From NCBI GenBank assembly GCA_019096065.1, contig JAGUCH010000007.1, forward strand, positions 4,734,501-4,798,500: a stretch of DNA of 64,000 bases. The letters are read 5' to 3'. The notes under the pieces were generated by a model. The model had not been told where the DNA came from, did no database searches, and saw only the letters and a list, made by a program, of their open reading frames with translations. This document shows, piece after piece, positions 1-11,541 of this stretch. The first letter of the stretch is position 1. Each line of letters begins with the position of its first letter. This stretch comes from Paracyclopina nana (Eukaryota > Arthropoda > Copepoda > Cyclopoida > Cyclopettidae). The translations under genes and the position numbers were made by a program.

Positions 1-3000
1 TTAACTTGTTATTGCAAGGTTGTTGAGCACCATGGTTATTGTTACGGCCTTGGCCTTCGTTTTGGAAGTTGTTGTTATCAGTGATCATCCAGGGGCCGTC
101 CAAGGCTTCTGATATGGCTGGAGGACTCCTATAAAAAAACTAGTTTTATCGCAGTACTTTTGTTTATTTTCCAAGATCTGTTAGCAGCGTAGCCAGAAAG
201 ATTTGTTTTCCCTCAAAAATTGAGGGCTGTGGCTTTTTTCCAATACATTAGGCTATTATAAAGGTGGCTTAAGGCTCTTACAATGGAATTTTTCACAGAA
301 GCTTCAGCTCAGTGGAAATTGATTGTTTTTGTCCCAAACTTGCTCTTCTTGTTCAAACTCAGTAAACTCTGCAAGTGATGCACTTTTTGCATCACCCTTA
401 ATGTAGAAACTTTGGCTAGCAAGCCAGGACCTTTCAATAGCAGCTTTTCCAAATGGAAAGATATGCTCCATTTTCGCATGGCTTCTGCTGTAAAGGCGCA
501 AAAATTGACTTTTTCCTTTTTTCGCCAGGCAGCAGAAAAAGCAATCTTGATAAAGACTTTAAATTAGCTTTAAAGTAAGTTTTCCTCCTATCAGAGTCTG
601 AGCTCATTTTTCTTTATAGCGTTCTGACATGATACATTCTTCTTTCATGCTCGTAAACACGAAAACTTTTGTAGTATATTATAGAATGATATAGGAATAG
701 TAGAACGCAAGATCTACTAAAATAAAAGTCCTACAGCTGCTGTATAAAAAAATTGAAAAAGGGAAAGGGATTGAATATTTGAGGCTGTATATGCTACATT
801 GGAAGAAAATCACCTTTTGTGAAGAAAGCTACTCAGCCAACCATGGCTCTATTGCCAAAAAGGGAAAAAGCACGGAAGAAAGCAACATCCAGGCAGAATT
901 TTCCCAGCAGGATATAATTTGCATAATATATAACATAACAGAGTGGAACGAAGAAAATTTCAAAGGCTTGCCCTAATTAATGCAGCTCGGTTCAAACAGC
1001 AGGTTAATTTCTCACCCTAGTAATAGAGGATGTCCGTGAGTGATTCTCGTTCCAGTTATGACATTAACAGCAGACTTGAGGGGCGTGGAGTTGTTGACAA
1101 TGGTCCAAAGGGGCGGGTCACCCTCGTTCATGCCCCTGCTCACGACGATGATGGAGGTAGAAGAGGGCGTGGCCAATTCTTCCCCTTTCTCTCCAGCTAT
1201 AACCTGTTCTTTTTGCTGGTTTTGATCTTGCGAAGGCTCAAAATTGGTCATTTCTTGGGCCCCACTGCTAAATTGAGCGGAGCCATTTTCACTGCTGAGA
1301 TTCCCAGGTGGAATTGGGACACTCGTGGGTGATGACATTTCGTGACTGGCTCGAGCCAAAGCTTGAACATTGCTTTGGATATTGCCCTTATTGCCTGAAA
1401 CTTCTTGACACTGAATGGATGTCGTTTTTGTTGTCGATGAACTAGTCACCAAAGAAGTAGGCCTTATGGAAATACTGAAAGATAATATCATTTTTATTTA
1501 AAATTAAGCCACTCAAAATTTGCCAGTTGCCCCACTTTTCTTGGATGTTTCATTAGCAGCAACTCAGAATAGAAGCCCTTTAAAAAATAGTTTGACAATC
1601 TGCATGAGACTATTACAAATTAGAAGTTTCTTCCACAGGAGTCTAATACCATGTTGGCAGCTAGGTAATCCCATTTAGGCTGCTTGTCAAGTTTTTTGCT
1701 GCTGCTTTTCTCTTTGGTGGCCTGTGAGAAATTGCTGAAAAATACACGCCCTTTTCGGACTTCTCCCTTCAATTATGCTGCGAAAAAAGCCTCAATGATG
1801 ATCGATCCATATCCTTTTTCCTGACTCAGCTGTGCAAAACTTTGATCATTTTTCATGAGTGTGTCCACAGATCGGGGGGGAAAGTGGGTGGCCTTTAAAG
1901 GCCATGCAGCAGCCCTTTTTTCCTTTTTTTGGCTGCCAAAGTAGAATGGAGATCGATTTCTTGCCTACTTTTAGCTCTGATCGAGTGAACTGAGGTGTGG
2001 TTCTGATGGAAAGCTCCTTCTATTATATGGCTTAATGGTTGGCTATTTTTGGTAAAGCCCTAATGCATGTTTACGTTTTCTGCCACGAGATGGCGCGTGA
2101 CAACAACAACATTAAACGAGTTTTACCCAACCAGACCAGGTATTTTTGTTAACTACGCTTCATTGTGGATATACTTCTGATAGTGCAATCAGCAGTAAAA
2201 TCTTACAGAAAAGCAGTCTTAAAAGGGCTCTGCAATTAAGCTTAATTAATGCTCCTGGCTAAAAGTTGGGTTGAAAGTTTTGCCTTGAATCTGGGATTAC
2301 ACTGAGATCAAATTGGAAAAGCACCTAAAATTGCAACTCTCTCCAAGAAAAAGTAATTTTAGAAAGTACCCAAAAGTTCAGAGCTTTTACTTGGAATTAA
2401 CATGGAAGTAGCACCAAGTGACGTGCTTCCCTCAAAATAAGCCCTATTTCAACCATCCAAAAAACAAAAATATGTCAGTCAAGGCATCGTAGTACATCAG
2501 TAATTGAAGGCCCTTAATTCTTACCTAGCTGGAGTCAAGGCCTCGTTAACAGAGTGTTCTTCGAGTAAAGGCCAGGTATTGGCCGCACTAGTCAATGTCA
2601 CAGCCTTGACACTTTGGTGAAACGTCTTCTTTTTTATGTCTGAAGACAAAGAGGTCGTTTTCTTTTGTCTGAAGTCTTCAAGAGTAATTGAACTGGTCAT
2701 AGAACCACCGAGACCAAACTGAAGGTTGCTACTCGTCTTCGGCTGGAAAGGCCTTAACTCTCTGCTGTCAACGTCAAGAGCGCTCGTTCTCAGAGATCGG
2801 CCTCGAACGGCCTCCGAAGAGGCCCAGGAGGTCGCTAAAATTGTTCCAGCTTCAACTAAAGCAAGAGTTGTCGAGCCTTGCTCCATCACAAAGCTGCTTC
2901 GTGAAGCCTCAAAAGAAGACATGGAAGAATTTGATGAAGGCAATGATTCCATATCCTCCATCAGCATCAGCCTCTTCTTACGGCCTCCATTTGTGATGAT

Positions 3001-3057
3001 TTTCGAGCTGGGCCTGGCTGCAAGATTAATTGGAATGAGCACAGATGAAAAATGCAT
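1..3057 (-). CDS. Ser/Thr-rich protein of unknown function (partial, continues past left edge)
   Basis: I do not recognise this protein. Three minus-strand exons fit together: 3057-2525 (ATG at 3057, in-frame stop just upstream), 1474-1016 and 128-1, which stays open to the window edge. The donors are GTAAGAA at 2524 and GTGAGA at 1015; the acceptors are a TTTCAG before 1474 and a T-rich TATAG before 128. Both junctions fall in phase 2 and keep the frame. The 372 visible residues are rich in Ser, Thr, Asn and Gln, with several SS/SSS runs, a short basic GGRKK stretch near residue 26, and an Asn/Gln-rich end. There is no signal peptide, membrane segment or clear fold, so an intrinsically disordered nuclear or cytoplasmic protein is likely. 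Introns 1 and 2 (2524-1475, 1015-129) hold nothing recognisable. The joins are well supported; the function is unknown. Confidence 0.6.
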
Positions 3058-3191
3058 TTTTTCTCAATCTCGAAGAAGATGTATGAAAAAAGACGAGAAG
3101 TAAGATCAAGCAAAAATCAAGCACATTTAGAAGAGCAAAAAGCTTTCACATACTTGAGAAGGCACTGAATTGCTCGAAGAGTGGAAAGCTA

Positions 3192-3219
3192 TTTTTTTTT
3201 TTTTTTTTTTTTTTTTTTT
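3192..3219. repeat. poly-T tract (28 T)
   Basis: This is an uninterrupted run of 28 T residues. It could be the reversed poly(A) tail of an old retroposed sequence or simple slippage; no matching retroposed body was recognised beside it. The flanking stretch 3058-3785 holds no other gene or feature I can support. Confidence 0.8.
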
Positions 3220-3785
3220 GATCCTGTGAAATAATGTGAGAGCTCATCGGTTTTAATGAGGAGTTTTCATCCTTGCCAGAAGCTTTCATGGTTAATAGAC
3301 AAGGTTGCGTGAGTCGGAATAAGAAATGTTGCGTGATGAAAGCAACAATTAAATCTGAAATTAACCAAGAGTATTTAGGTAACCCTTTAGATTGGTTGCT
3401 TTTTACAGCTAACCTTTCCCTTAGTTATCTCATAAAAAATGTAAGCGTGATGAAAGCTTTGCTGATGAAGATCCGCTTAGGAAGTTTGCAGCAGCCTCTA
3501 GAAGGAATTTCTCATTATGCTCCAGAGTGGTGTCCAAACAAGCAAAGATTTATCTAGCGGAGGAACGTGCCAGAAATTTTGCGGCTTGTCCAAGTTAAAG
3601 CTATTCAGTCCCTTCCACAGCAAGAGCAAGCATATCATACCAGCCAATTTACTTTTTCTTGCTTGGCAAAAAAACTTGGAGGCAATTTTAAAGCTCGTCA
3701 ATCCAAGCATCGTTACATCACACTGTTTTTGTTCGTACCTTCTTTGTGAAGCAAGGTAAAGCCTTCAGAAAATTCATATCCTCTG

Positions 3786-4133
3786 TCAAACCAACTTTTC
3801 CAGCTTCTCGATTTTTTCCTGCATAATTTTCTGCTCTTGCCATTTTTGAAGGGTTTGTTGGAGCCCTTTTTGCTCCAGTTGTAGGAAGGAGGAGAAAACA
3901 GTTTGGTAGTGACTGAACTCTGCCCATTGGCCCTCACTAGCAGGCAAGTATTTTTAGAATGGTGGAAATGTGGTCAATGTAATTTTAGTACCCAACAAAT
4001 TATGGACAGGGCCACACCAACTGCTGCTGGTTCTCAAGTAATCATCTTCTGATCCACTTTTCTGGAACTTGAATGTCAGTGGACTCTTTTCAGCCACATC
4101 TATGATGTCAAAGTCATAATCCTCAAATTCCAT
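3786..4133 (-). CDS. candidate small coiled-coil protein (weak two-exon model)
   Basis: This is a tentative model. A first exon, 4133-4018, begins with ATG and encodes an acidic stretch rich in Asp, Glu, Phe and Tyr. A second exon, 3936-3786, starts after a CTGCTAG acceptor and encodes about 50 residues rich in Gln, Glu, Lys and Leu, with heptad-like spacing (for example QKWQEQKIMQEKIEKLEKL) before a TGA stop. Joining them through a weak GTGTGG donor keeps the frame and gives 88 residues. The coiled-coil composition argues against chance, but the donor is poor, upstream exons may be missing, and no family is recognised. It could also be the 3' end of a larger or decayed gene. Confidence 0.3.
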
Positions 4134-5871
4134 TTGGAGCTTATGCGTGATACTATGTCTCCATTATTATCATAATTTGGGCCCAGCTCCTCCAAAATAG
4201 TAAGTCAGCTGTAGGCGACTGAAAGTAAATACAAATGGCTTTTTAACAGCTTCCTCTTGGCAGCAGAGTCGAAGAAGAGCAGAAAATTGCACCTTGTCTC
4301 GTGCCAAGATACTCCACGTACTTCCGAAAAAGAAGGCCTTTTTAGCCTTGTTCAACGTAAAAAAAATGTATCGATTCTGAAATACAGCGACGAGCAAAGA
4401 AATCAAATTGGCCAGGTTATAATGTACCATTGAAAACTTTCTTTTCTCACTGAGATACTACACACAGTTCTGTACATTGCTTTAGCAGAAAAGATAAGAT
4501 TTCTTTGAACTTCATGGAGGAGAAGACCTACAAAAACAGAAATAAACTTTCTTGTTCAGAACACGTCACGTAAATAAGAGCCTGTATTTTCCTCAATAAA
4601 AATGCCCTGCATAAAGAGCCTTCAAAAATGTAATAAATTCTACGAGGAATCACAGTGCATTTCCAGGCAGCAGAAAGTACAAATAATATACGGAGAAGCC
4701 AATTTAGTGCACTGAAGTGACTCATAGTGAAAGCTGACAAGGCAAACGGCTTATTTTTAATTCTGGCTTCATCAAACGAAAAGTTTAATAAAGAAAATCT
4801 GGCTAAAAAACCCATTCAGTGGAAAACTCTTTTTAAGTAATATTGCTATCAATTTGAGTGTCTGGTTGCTTACACTTGTGTATTTCAAGAAAGCCGACTA
4901 CAAAATGGAATTAGTTGACTCTCTCAATGTATTTATTGGACTTTTCTTGGGTGGATTTGTGTCAAGTACGGTCACTCTCTTTCACGTTTTGCTACTGACT
5001 GAGTCGCTGCTTTTCTCCTCTCTTCTTCTTTCTCACTTTAGAAAAACCTCTTCTCTAGTCATATAGTAGCAACTGAAGGGAGATTTTTGGCTACAACTTC
5101 TCGCTCACATTTTGTGTACTCTGTATCCATCAACCACCTAAAAAAGCATAAGTGGCACTTCTTCTCCCCAATAAAGAGATAGTAGAATTTTACACCTATA
5201 GATGGCGCTGCAGTAGAAACGTTTCCTGCTAAGAATAAACAATAAAAATGGATGGCCATATTTCCAAAATCGATCGTTGCACTTTTTAGCTGCATGGAAG
5301 GAAATATATTGACATTTTCGCCTGACTTCTTTTTCAGGGTATTCTTCAAACATCTGCGAGCAACTCTGGCACTTCTTGCATGAAAAGGAAATGGGAGACA
5401 AGATTATCTACTTCTACTACTACAGCTTTTGATGATCACACGATAGACATTTTCAAGTATAGTATCTCTAAAGCTGCTTCATTCTCAATTGAAAGGTTCA
5501 AATTGGAAATCAATATGACACAATCAATATAGCGCATCCAGGGGGCTTTAATATCAGGTTTTTGCCAATGAGTAAGGTGAAAAATGAAGGCTCTGAATTT
5601 TTTGTTGTGGCATGAGCTCAAATTACATTTTTGACATTCAATAGAAATTCCAGGGGACAACAACAAATAGGATAAAGTAGCATGGGAGGAGAGATTTATT
5701 TTTGCGTTATGAATATACAAAAGCTCGGTTGTTTTTGGGGTGCTTGTGCACATGAGCACCAATTGAGCAAATGCTATTGAGAGCAGCAGTTCTCCACATT
5801 TTTATTGCTGACAGCCCATAAACATAACTAATATTATGCATCATTAGTTGAGAAAAAAGCAGATCATAATA
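4134..5871. other. intergenic stretch without a supported gene
   Basis: Short open frames occur on both strands, but none shows splice-site continuity, a domain or coding-like composition that I trust. AT-rich sequence predominates. The promoter of the tetraspanin gene should lie near the right end; no clear core element was recognised. Confidence 0.5.
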
Positions 5872-7571
5872 ATGTGTGGGCCTCATTACTCAGGGCCTGA
5901 AGATGACTTAACGACCATTTCATCATCCACAAGAAGGCCAATTGGCACCAGAAGAAGACAGCTGGAATGGCTGACCAATTTTGTGCTTGTGGTTGTCTCT
6001 TTGCTCGCCGTCTCAGTTGGAGCTGGATTAATTGGCTTTTACCAACTGCATTTACTGAGCTTCATTTCTATGGAGTTCTTTGTGGTGCCACTCCTTCTTC
6101 TGGGTAAGTTTGAGGTGGCATAGAAAATGTCACTTAGTAACTTGTAGCTTGGCCTGGTTGGTGACATTGACTGTGAGAGCACTTTTTCATTTTTTTGGCA
6201 CTTGACACTTCTTCTGAAGGGAGCTCTCTTTTATGAATTCATTATTCCTCGATTTTCAATTAGAATGATGACAGAGGCAGACATGCAGCATTAATATGGC
6301 TTACAAGTAAGCTCCAGAAACATTCTGCTTTAATCCAGGCTATTTTTGTAATTTGGCGCGCTTTTTCCTTTTGTTTACTTTAAGATCAAAACAAAATCAT
6401 ACAAGATCAGCCAGTTCCAGGCATCAGTTGCAAGCTGCTTTAAGAATGCCGAGATTTTAATGCATTTTTTTGGTGTCTGACTTTGTTTTCAATTAGGGGT
6501 TCAACCAGTTGGATAATTGATGCTACAATCATAAGAGCTTGTTCCAATTATCTATTTTGTGAAGATTAGGGCTGAGCAGGCTCCATCAGAGTCTCATTAC
6601 TTTCAATTATGCTGTGTGTGCTTTTTCTATTCACTCCAACACACAGACTAACCAAGATGATCTTACTAAACAAAAAAGAACATATTCTCTTCTATCTTGG
6701 AACCACTACATTACATTCTAGGTGGAGGAGCCTTCACACTTCTGGTCTCGATTATAGGACTGGTGGCCACTTCAAAACGCAGCCCTACTCTTTTGAGGTT
6801 TTATGCCTCAATGCTTGGCCTAGCTTTTCTCGTTTTGCTCGGAGGTGTTTTGGTCTCAGTTCGAGTCATTTTCACCATCCACGTGGGTGTCAACCATGCC
6901 TTGGCAGTGCCACTCATAAAAAAATATGGCATCAGTCCTCAGGCAACTTCAGCTTGGGACAATCTACACGGTACACTATTTTCACTAATCTGAAAAATAT
7001 ACTCAAAAACATGTGCACATAAAAGTGTCTTAGAATGTATTCTGTGAAAGCTTACAGAGGTAAATTCTGATAATGACATTTGTTTGTATCCCAAATACAG
7101 AAACGTATCGGTGTTGTGGAGCAGAGACAACCTTTGACCTTGGATACATGGCATGGGTGGACAATCCCTCGCTGGAGCCTTTCAAGGCTGTGCCAGATTC
7201 CTGTTGTCTGCATCCGGTTGCTGGCTGTGGCAAAGACCTTTTTAGGGAGCACAGCCTCAAAAGAATGGCTGAATACGTCAAACGAATACATGTGCATGGG
7301 TGCTTGCATGCGATGGAGAAAGTACTCAAGGTTATTGCTATGATTGGCATGATTATTGGATTGCTCCATATTTTATTTGTTTTGCTGTATGCAGGGTGAT
7401 GTTGCCACCATTTTGATGGTCTTTGCTGCCTCTGGAGTCATTTTAGCCATGATTGAGCTACTTGGAGTCGTATTGGCTTGTGCTCTGGCTAACATCATAG
7501 CTGATGAAAACCAGGAGAAGCACAGACTCAGAAGAATCAACCAATTGGAGCTCAAAGTATCGGATTTGTGA
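5872..7571 (+). CDS. tetraspanin
   Basis: This is a four-transmembrane tetraspanin, a plasma- or endosomal-membrane organiser that clusters partner proteins. Exons are 5872-6103, 6722-6970, 7101-7330 and 7395-7571, all GT-AG, giving 295 residues. A cytoplasmic N-terminus is followed by TM1 (about residues 40-62), a short loop and TM2 (about 78-98), then TM3 (about 107-130). The large extracellular loop carries the diagnostic CCG motif (RCCGAE, start of exon 3) and a second cysteine pair (DSCC), with further Cys residues. TM4 lies in exon 4, followed by a short charged tail. ATG 5872 is chosen because the frame upstream has only a non-ATG opening. An AATAAA overlaps the stop region at 7572. 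The subfamily is not assigned. The start of TMEM222 lies only about 275 bp downstream on the same strand. Confidence 0.9.
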
Positions 7572-7845
7572 AATAAACCACTTTCTAAGTAAATTCGGCA
7601 TTTCTGAGAAGCATTTGGCTGTTTTTGCATTCTCAACTTCTGGTAGTTTTGTAGGTTTTCTGGTAACTCTGCTTTCATAGAGACAGCAGCTCATAGAGAT
7701 AAATCAATGAAAAGCTTCAAGTAAATCATAATTTTGGGCTGATTTGGGGAAAATTGAAGCCACTGAAGCAGGAGAAGCAACCAAAGCCTCAGAGGCTGAG
7801 GTTGGCACTGTAGAAAAAGCCAAAATTGAGCCAGACGACGTAGAT

Positions 7846-8598
7846 ATGGTTCTACCTGGCAAGGTAGATCCTAACAAAAATAGGTTTCCTTACTGCATAG
7901 TATGGACTCCAATTCCAATCCTCACGTAAGAAATCAACTCTTTATTTATGCTGCTCCTTTGAATAAATAAAATATTCAGAGATTTATTCTATATTTATAT
8001 TTTTTGTTTAATAGTAATTTTGTTATTTGCTTGCTACTTTGTTACTTTTTTTCCACATTAGTTTTTTCATTACAATTTTGGCATCTGTCCTATAAACTTC
8101 ATTTTGTTTTAAGATGGCTGTTTCCATTTATTGGTCACATGGGCATAGCCACTTCAGCTGGAATCATCAGGGACTTTGCCGGGCCCTACTTCGTCGGTGA
8201 GGGCAACATGGCATTTGGCAAGCCCACCAGATACATCAAAATGGATCCGGATATGGCAGCCGGAGGACCAGCAGGTTGGGATCGAGGTGTAGCAGAGGCC
8301 TCTGAAACGTACAAGCATCGAATACATAACTTGTTCTGTGACAACTGCCATTCCCACGTGGCCACAGCTTTGGATCACATGCAATACCAGAGCAGAAATG
8401 ACTGGAATATGGTCAAATTGGCATTTCTCATGTTCCTCAAAGGGAGATACACAGGGTAAAGCATATTTCAGCAACTAACACCAATTGTTTCATAATTCAT
8501 GAATTTTCAGCTTTTGGGGTTTTTTGAAGACTTGGCTGCCCACATTTTTCCTCATGGCTTTAATTGCCACACTGATTGCAGTCACTGGGCGTTTTTAA
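7846..8598 (+). CDS. TMEM222: TMEM222 (DUF778 membrane protein)
   Basis: The translated exons match the TMEM222 family, a small conserved eukaryotic membrane protein of poorly known function. Exons are 7846-7925, 8114-8455 and 8511-8598, and the joins keep the frame, giving 169 residues from the first ATG. Family hallmarks visible are FPYCIVWTPIP, the GHMGI/IRDFAGPYFV block, a conserved NMAFGKP, YKHR and CDNCHSH, and a C-terminal hydrophobic segment with TWLP. The frame stays open upstream of 7846 back to about 7732, without an ATG, and encodes an Ala/Glu/Thr-rich stretch, so the true start may lie on an unseen upstream exon. A strong acceptor-like CTCTGCTTTCATAG ends near 7680. Identity is firm; the N-terminus is not. 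Confidence 0.9.
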
Positions 8599-9121
8599 AA
8601 AATGCCTTAAATTATTTGACAAGAAAAAATCAACATTCAGCAATCATACAATAAAAACCAGGAACTCCTCGCAAACGAAGTATGTAAGAAGAATTGGAAA
8701 TAAAAAGATGGCTGCTGTGCTGCTGCTGACCTTCTTATCAAGTGTGTTTGCTAAAGCTACCATAAAATCAATGTCACTACTTCCTTTGTTACCATGTACA
8801 TGCACTTCCATATATCGAAGATAATGGTCAGCGGTTGGAGCGGCCGGAGCGGAGCGCGCTTCAACTCATTTTCAAGTTTACTTCGATTTTAACCATTTTT
8901 CGTGATGATTATGCACTGCAAATATTTTCCATCTCAATCTTTGTGTTGAGATGCAGTTTTTGAAGGCGGAAGGCTAATTCCGCCTGAGGGCGTCTATTTA
9001 GTGGAAGTTTTCGGCGTGTATACACTCGCAACCATTTTGTTCGCTGGCCATTTCCTTAGTAGGTCAGCAAGAGTCCACCTAGTTCACAAGCACGTACGCC
9101 AAAAGCTCCGTCTTTTAAAAA
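8599..9121. other. intergenic stretch between TMEM222 and the chitin-binding gene
   Basis: Nothing firmly supported is seen. A 38-codon frame beginning at the ATG near 8708 has a signal-peptide-like start, but it has no family or splice context. A short GC-rich patch near 8835-8870 interrupts otherwise AT-rich DNA. The promoter of the following gene is probably here. Confidence 0.5.
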
Positions 9122-10182
9122 ATGAGTTTTTTCCTCGTGCCACTTTTACTAGTGGCCTCTTTTGGAGGCCAAGCCTGGGCTCAGTACCAAGGAGGCTGCC
9201 CTGAACCCTATGGAGTGCAAACCTACCCCAATGAGCAATACTGTGATAAATTCTACAAGGTAAAAATTATTCCCTTAAAAAATCCCTTTTTCAACAATAC
9301 TACTCAAATTATGATTTGCAGTGTGTCAATGGAACATTCACTGAGGAGATTTGTGAGAACGGGCTCGTTTATGGAGGTGGATATGGAGCTGTGTACAATT
9401 TCTGCAATTATAACTGGGCTGTGGATTGTGGAAAACGTATTTATGATGATACCCCAATTTCCTCGCCTGGATGCCTCTACCAGTATGGACTGTACCCAGT
9501 GGGAGTGGGCTGCCAAACCACTTTTTACAAGGTAAAACCGTTTTGAAAGGTGAATCAAAACTTTTGCAAACGCTTCTTTTAAAAAAGAAATTAATTAGGA
9601 GACGTTTCTGAATAGGCAACGAAAATTGCAATTTGTCAATTTAAAGCCCCTGAAAAGTGATTATTTTCACGCTCAAAGAAATGCAATCCCACTTTTGATT
9701 CGTAATGCATTCATGATTCAGCACTCATAAAAAAAGTTTTCACTTCATAATTGAAAATTTGCTTCCTTTCTATTAAAGTGTGCTGCCGGAGTTGCGTATG
9801 AAACGCCATGCCAAAAGGGACTTTCGTACGACCCAGAAAAGCACTTGTGTGACTACCCTGACAACATTTATGACTGCAAGGATTTGAGTGAGACCGTGGT
9901 GGGCTTCAAGTGCCCAAGCCCAGATGAACTTCCACCAAATGCTGTTGCCAGAAGGTAAATATGAAAAAGAATTAATGAAGCTCAAGAGAGCGGATTTCCA
10001 TCAACTCTTTTATTTTGCTTTCCAGGTTTTTGCCCTATCCCAGGTTTCCTCTGCCAGGAGATGACTCTTCCTACATTGTGTGTGTCAATGACAGGCCCAG
10101 AATTCAATTTTGCGGAGATTATTCCGTCTTTGACCCTCAACTCCTGACTTGTGTATACGTGGACGAAAAGCCTCACTTTTAA
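9122..10182 (+). CDS. secreted protein with three peritrophin-A (chitin-binding type 2) units, obstructor/CPAP3-like
   Basis: This is a secreted cuticle protein analogous to peritrophins, expected to bind chitin in the procuticle or tracheal lining. Exons are 9122-9259, 9322-9531, 9779-9954 and 10026-10182, giving 226 residues. A signal peptide (about residues 1-20, ending QAWAQ) is followed by three six-cysteine ChtBD2 units at about residues 26-90, 96-150 and 160-220. Introns interrupt the domains right before the FYKC-type cysteine, as expected if the units arose by duplication. Three units with short linkers and no mucin-like region is the CPAP3/obstructor layout of arthropods. I do not assign a specific obstructor paralogue. 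An AATAAA lies at 10286. With chitin synthase about 33 kb away, this is one of two plainly cuticle-related genes in the window. Confidence 0.88.
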
Positions 10183-10673
10183 CTGGAGCAATGCTACAAA
10201 GAAGGAATTCAAGTGGATGAGCATCACATCCTTCATTGCCTTTATTTTATTTATTGCAGTTGATATCATATTTGTTAAATATTTCAATAAAACAGAATGA
10301 ATTTCGGAACGTTTCGGCCGGAGTCATTCAACCTTTCCCTATATGCAAATATGTTTTTGAGGCTACATTTTCACGAGAAAAATAACTTGTCAAGTTTCTT
10401 AGCAATAGATCATCTTGAAAGTTGTTCAAAAGGTTTCTTTGTAGATTTTTAAAAGACTCAATTATATCCTTTTCTTGAAGTGCTAAAGTGCAGGGGTCTC
10501 GAAAAGATCAAGGAAAACGTTCTGTTAACAAGCTTCAATGGATTTTCCCTTAACTTCTTCTGAGACTTTTCGGAAAGTTTCTATATTGAGGAGTCCTCCT
10601 CACTCCTCACTTTGTTCGTACTTATAAAGTGGCACTCGTGTTTTTCCATTTTAAAATCCTCGCTGAGCTATTT

Positions 10674-10797
10674 AATAGCCTTTTTGTTAGATAGCCTTTT
10701 GCCAATTTAGCCTTTGGTCAATTTGCCTTTCGCCTATTAGCCTTTCACCATTTAGCCTCACACCAAATAGCCTTTTACCGATTAGCCTTTAACCAGT
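10674..10797. repeat. degenerate tandem repeat with TAGCCTTT core
   Basis: Roughly seven imperfect copies of a 16-18 bp unit built on TAGCCTTT followed by a variable CC-containing spacer run head to tail. Units differ by substitutions and small indels, so this is an old minisatellite. No open frame or regulatory role is evident. Confidence 0.7.
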
Positions 10798-10866
10798 ACA
10801 CCCTATCAAAAGTGTCCAAATTAGTGTACATTGGCAGATAAAGAGGAATTTTTTTCTTGGATTTAA

Positions 10867-11010
10867 ACTCTGTTCATCTACCGTTCCTTAAGGAATGCAT
10901 AATGACGAAACCATGCAGAATGACAACTCTACGCAGCTAGTTTATTTACTGAGAACTCCTTTGCGCAAAGGAATTTCGCGTACTTAAGGAGTTTGTAGAT
11001 AAACAGAGCA
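10867..11010. mobile_element. MITE family A, copy 1 (PIF/Harbinger-like)
   Basis: This short non-autonomous element has terminal inverted repeats around CTCTGTTCATCTAC and is flanked by TAA on both sides (10864-10866 and 11011-11013). Two further copies lie at 16473-16624 and 52754-52905. A 3-bp TAA/TTA duplication is the signature of PIF/Harbinger transposons. The internal sequence includes a CTTTGCGCAAAG palindrome and has no coding capacity. This copy has lost about a dozen bases near its right end relative to copies 2 and 3. Confidence 0.8.
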
Positions 11011-11110
11011 TAAGTGAATTGTAAAAAAAAAATTCTATGAATCGATCAAAGCTGTTTTTTAATCAACTCTATTTTGGGATGAGCGTGAAAGCGGCATTTT
11101 TAACCGCTTC

Positions 11111-11332
11111 GGCATGGTTCACCTGCTTATAATATCTGATATTTCGTCAAAATATCGGAGCGAAATACTGAGAAACTGAGAATTTAGATACTCTTGTAGG
11201 AAGGCTTTTGGTACCAAAAGACCGAATCCGAAGAAAAAATATAAAAAATGATTTTGGAAGTACCAGATATTTGTAAATATCAGCATAATATCGCTCGATA
11301 TTTTGATCATAATATCGCAGGTGAACCAGGCC
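11111..11332. mobile_element. MITE family B, copy 1
   Basis: A palindromic element of about 220 bp has GGTTCACCTGC-type inverted ends. Three relatives lie at 22580-22801, 25104-25325 and 27814-28035. The interior is AT-rich with repeated GATATT-like motifs and the conserved TTTTGGTACCAAAAG palindrome. This copy is in opposite orientation to that at 22580. Target duplications are unclear here. Confidence 0.75.
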
Positions 11333-11372
11333 TTCATGTGCACGCTTAAACTCAATATTTTAAAACACTCAA

Positions 11373-11541
11373 GGGCGTTCTCATATCGCATTTTAGTTTA
11401 ACCAAAACTGATACTGGTTAGACCAAACTGACTTTAGTCCGGACAAAAGTCAGCATTCTTGTAGTGTTTAGTTTAACCAGAATCGGTGTGGTTTAACTAA
11501 AATCAGTTTTGGTTAGACCATACTGCGATATGAGAACGCCC
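11373..11541. mobile_element. short element with GGGCGTTCTCATATCGC inverted ends
   Basis: The two ends are inverted copies of GGGCGTTCTCATATCGC, and the interior is built of repeated TTTAACCA/TGGTTA motifs that pair across the centre. No coding capacity is seen. No clean target duplication was found, so the superfamily is not assigned. Related ends occur near 14010 and 20336. Confidence 0.65.

Noticed and set aside
8708-8824. 38-codon ORF with signal-peptide-like start
   Set aside because: It is too short, with no family, no splice partner and no repeat of the pattern elsewhere; it may be chance.
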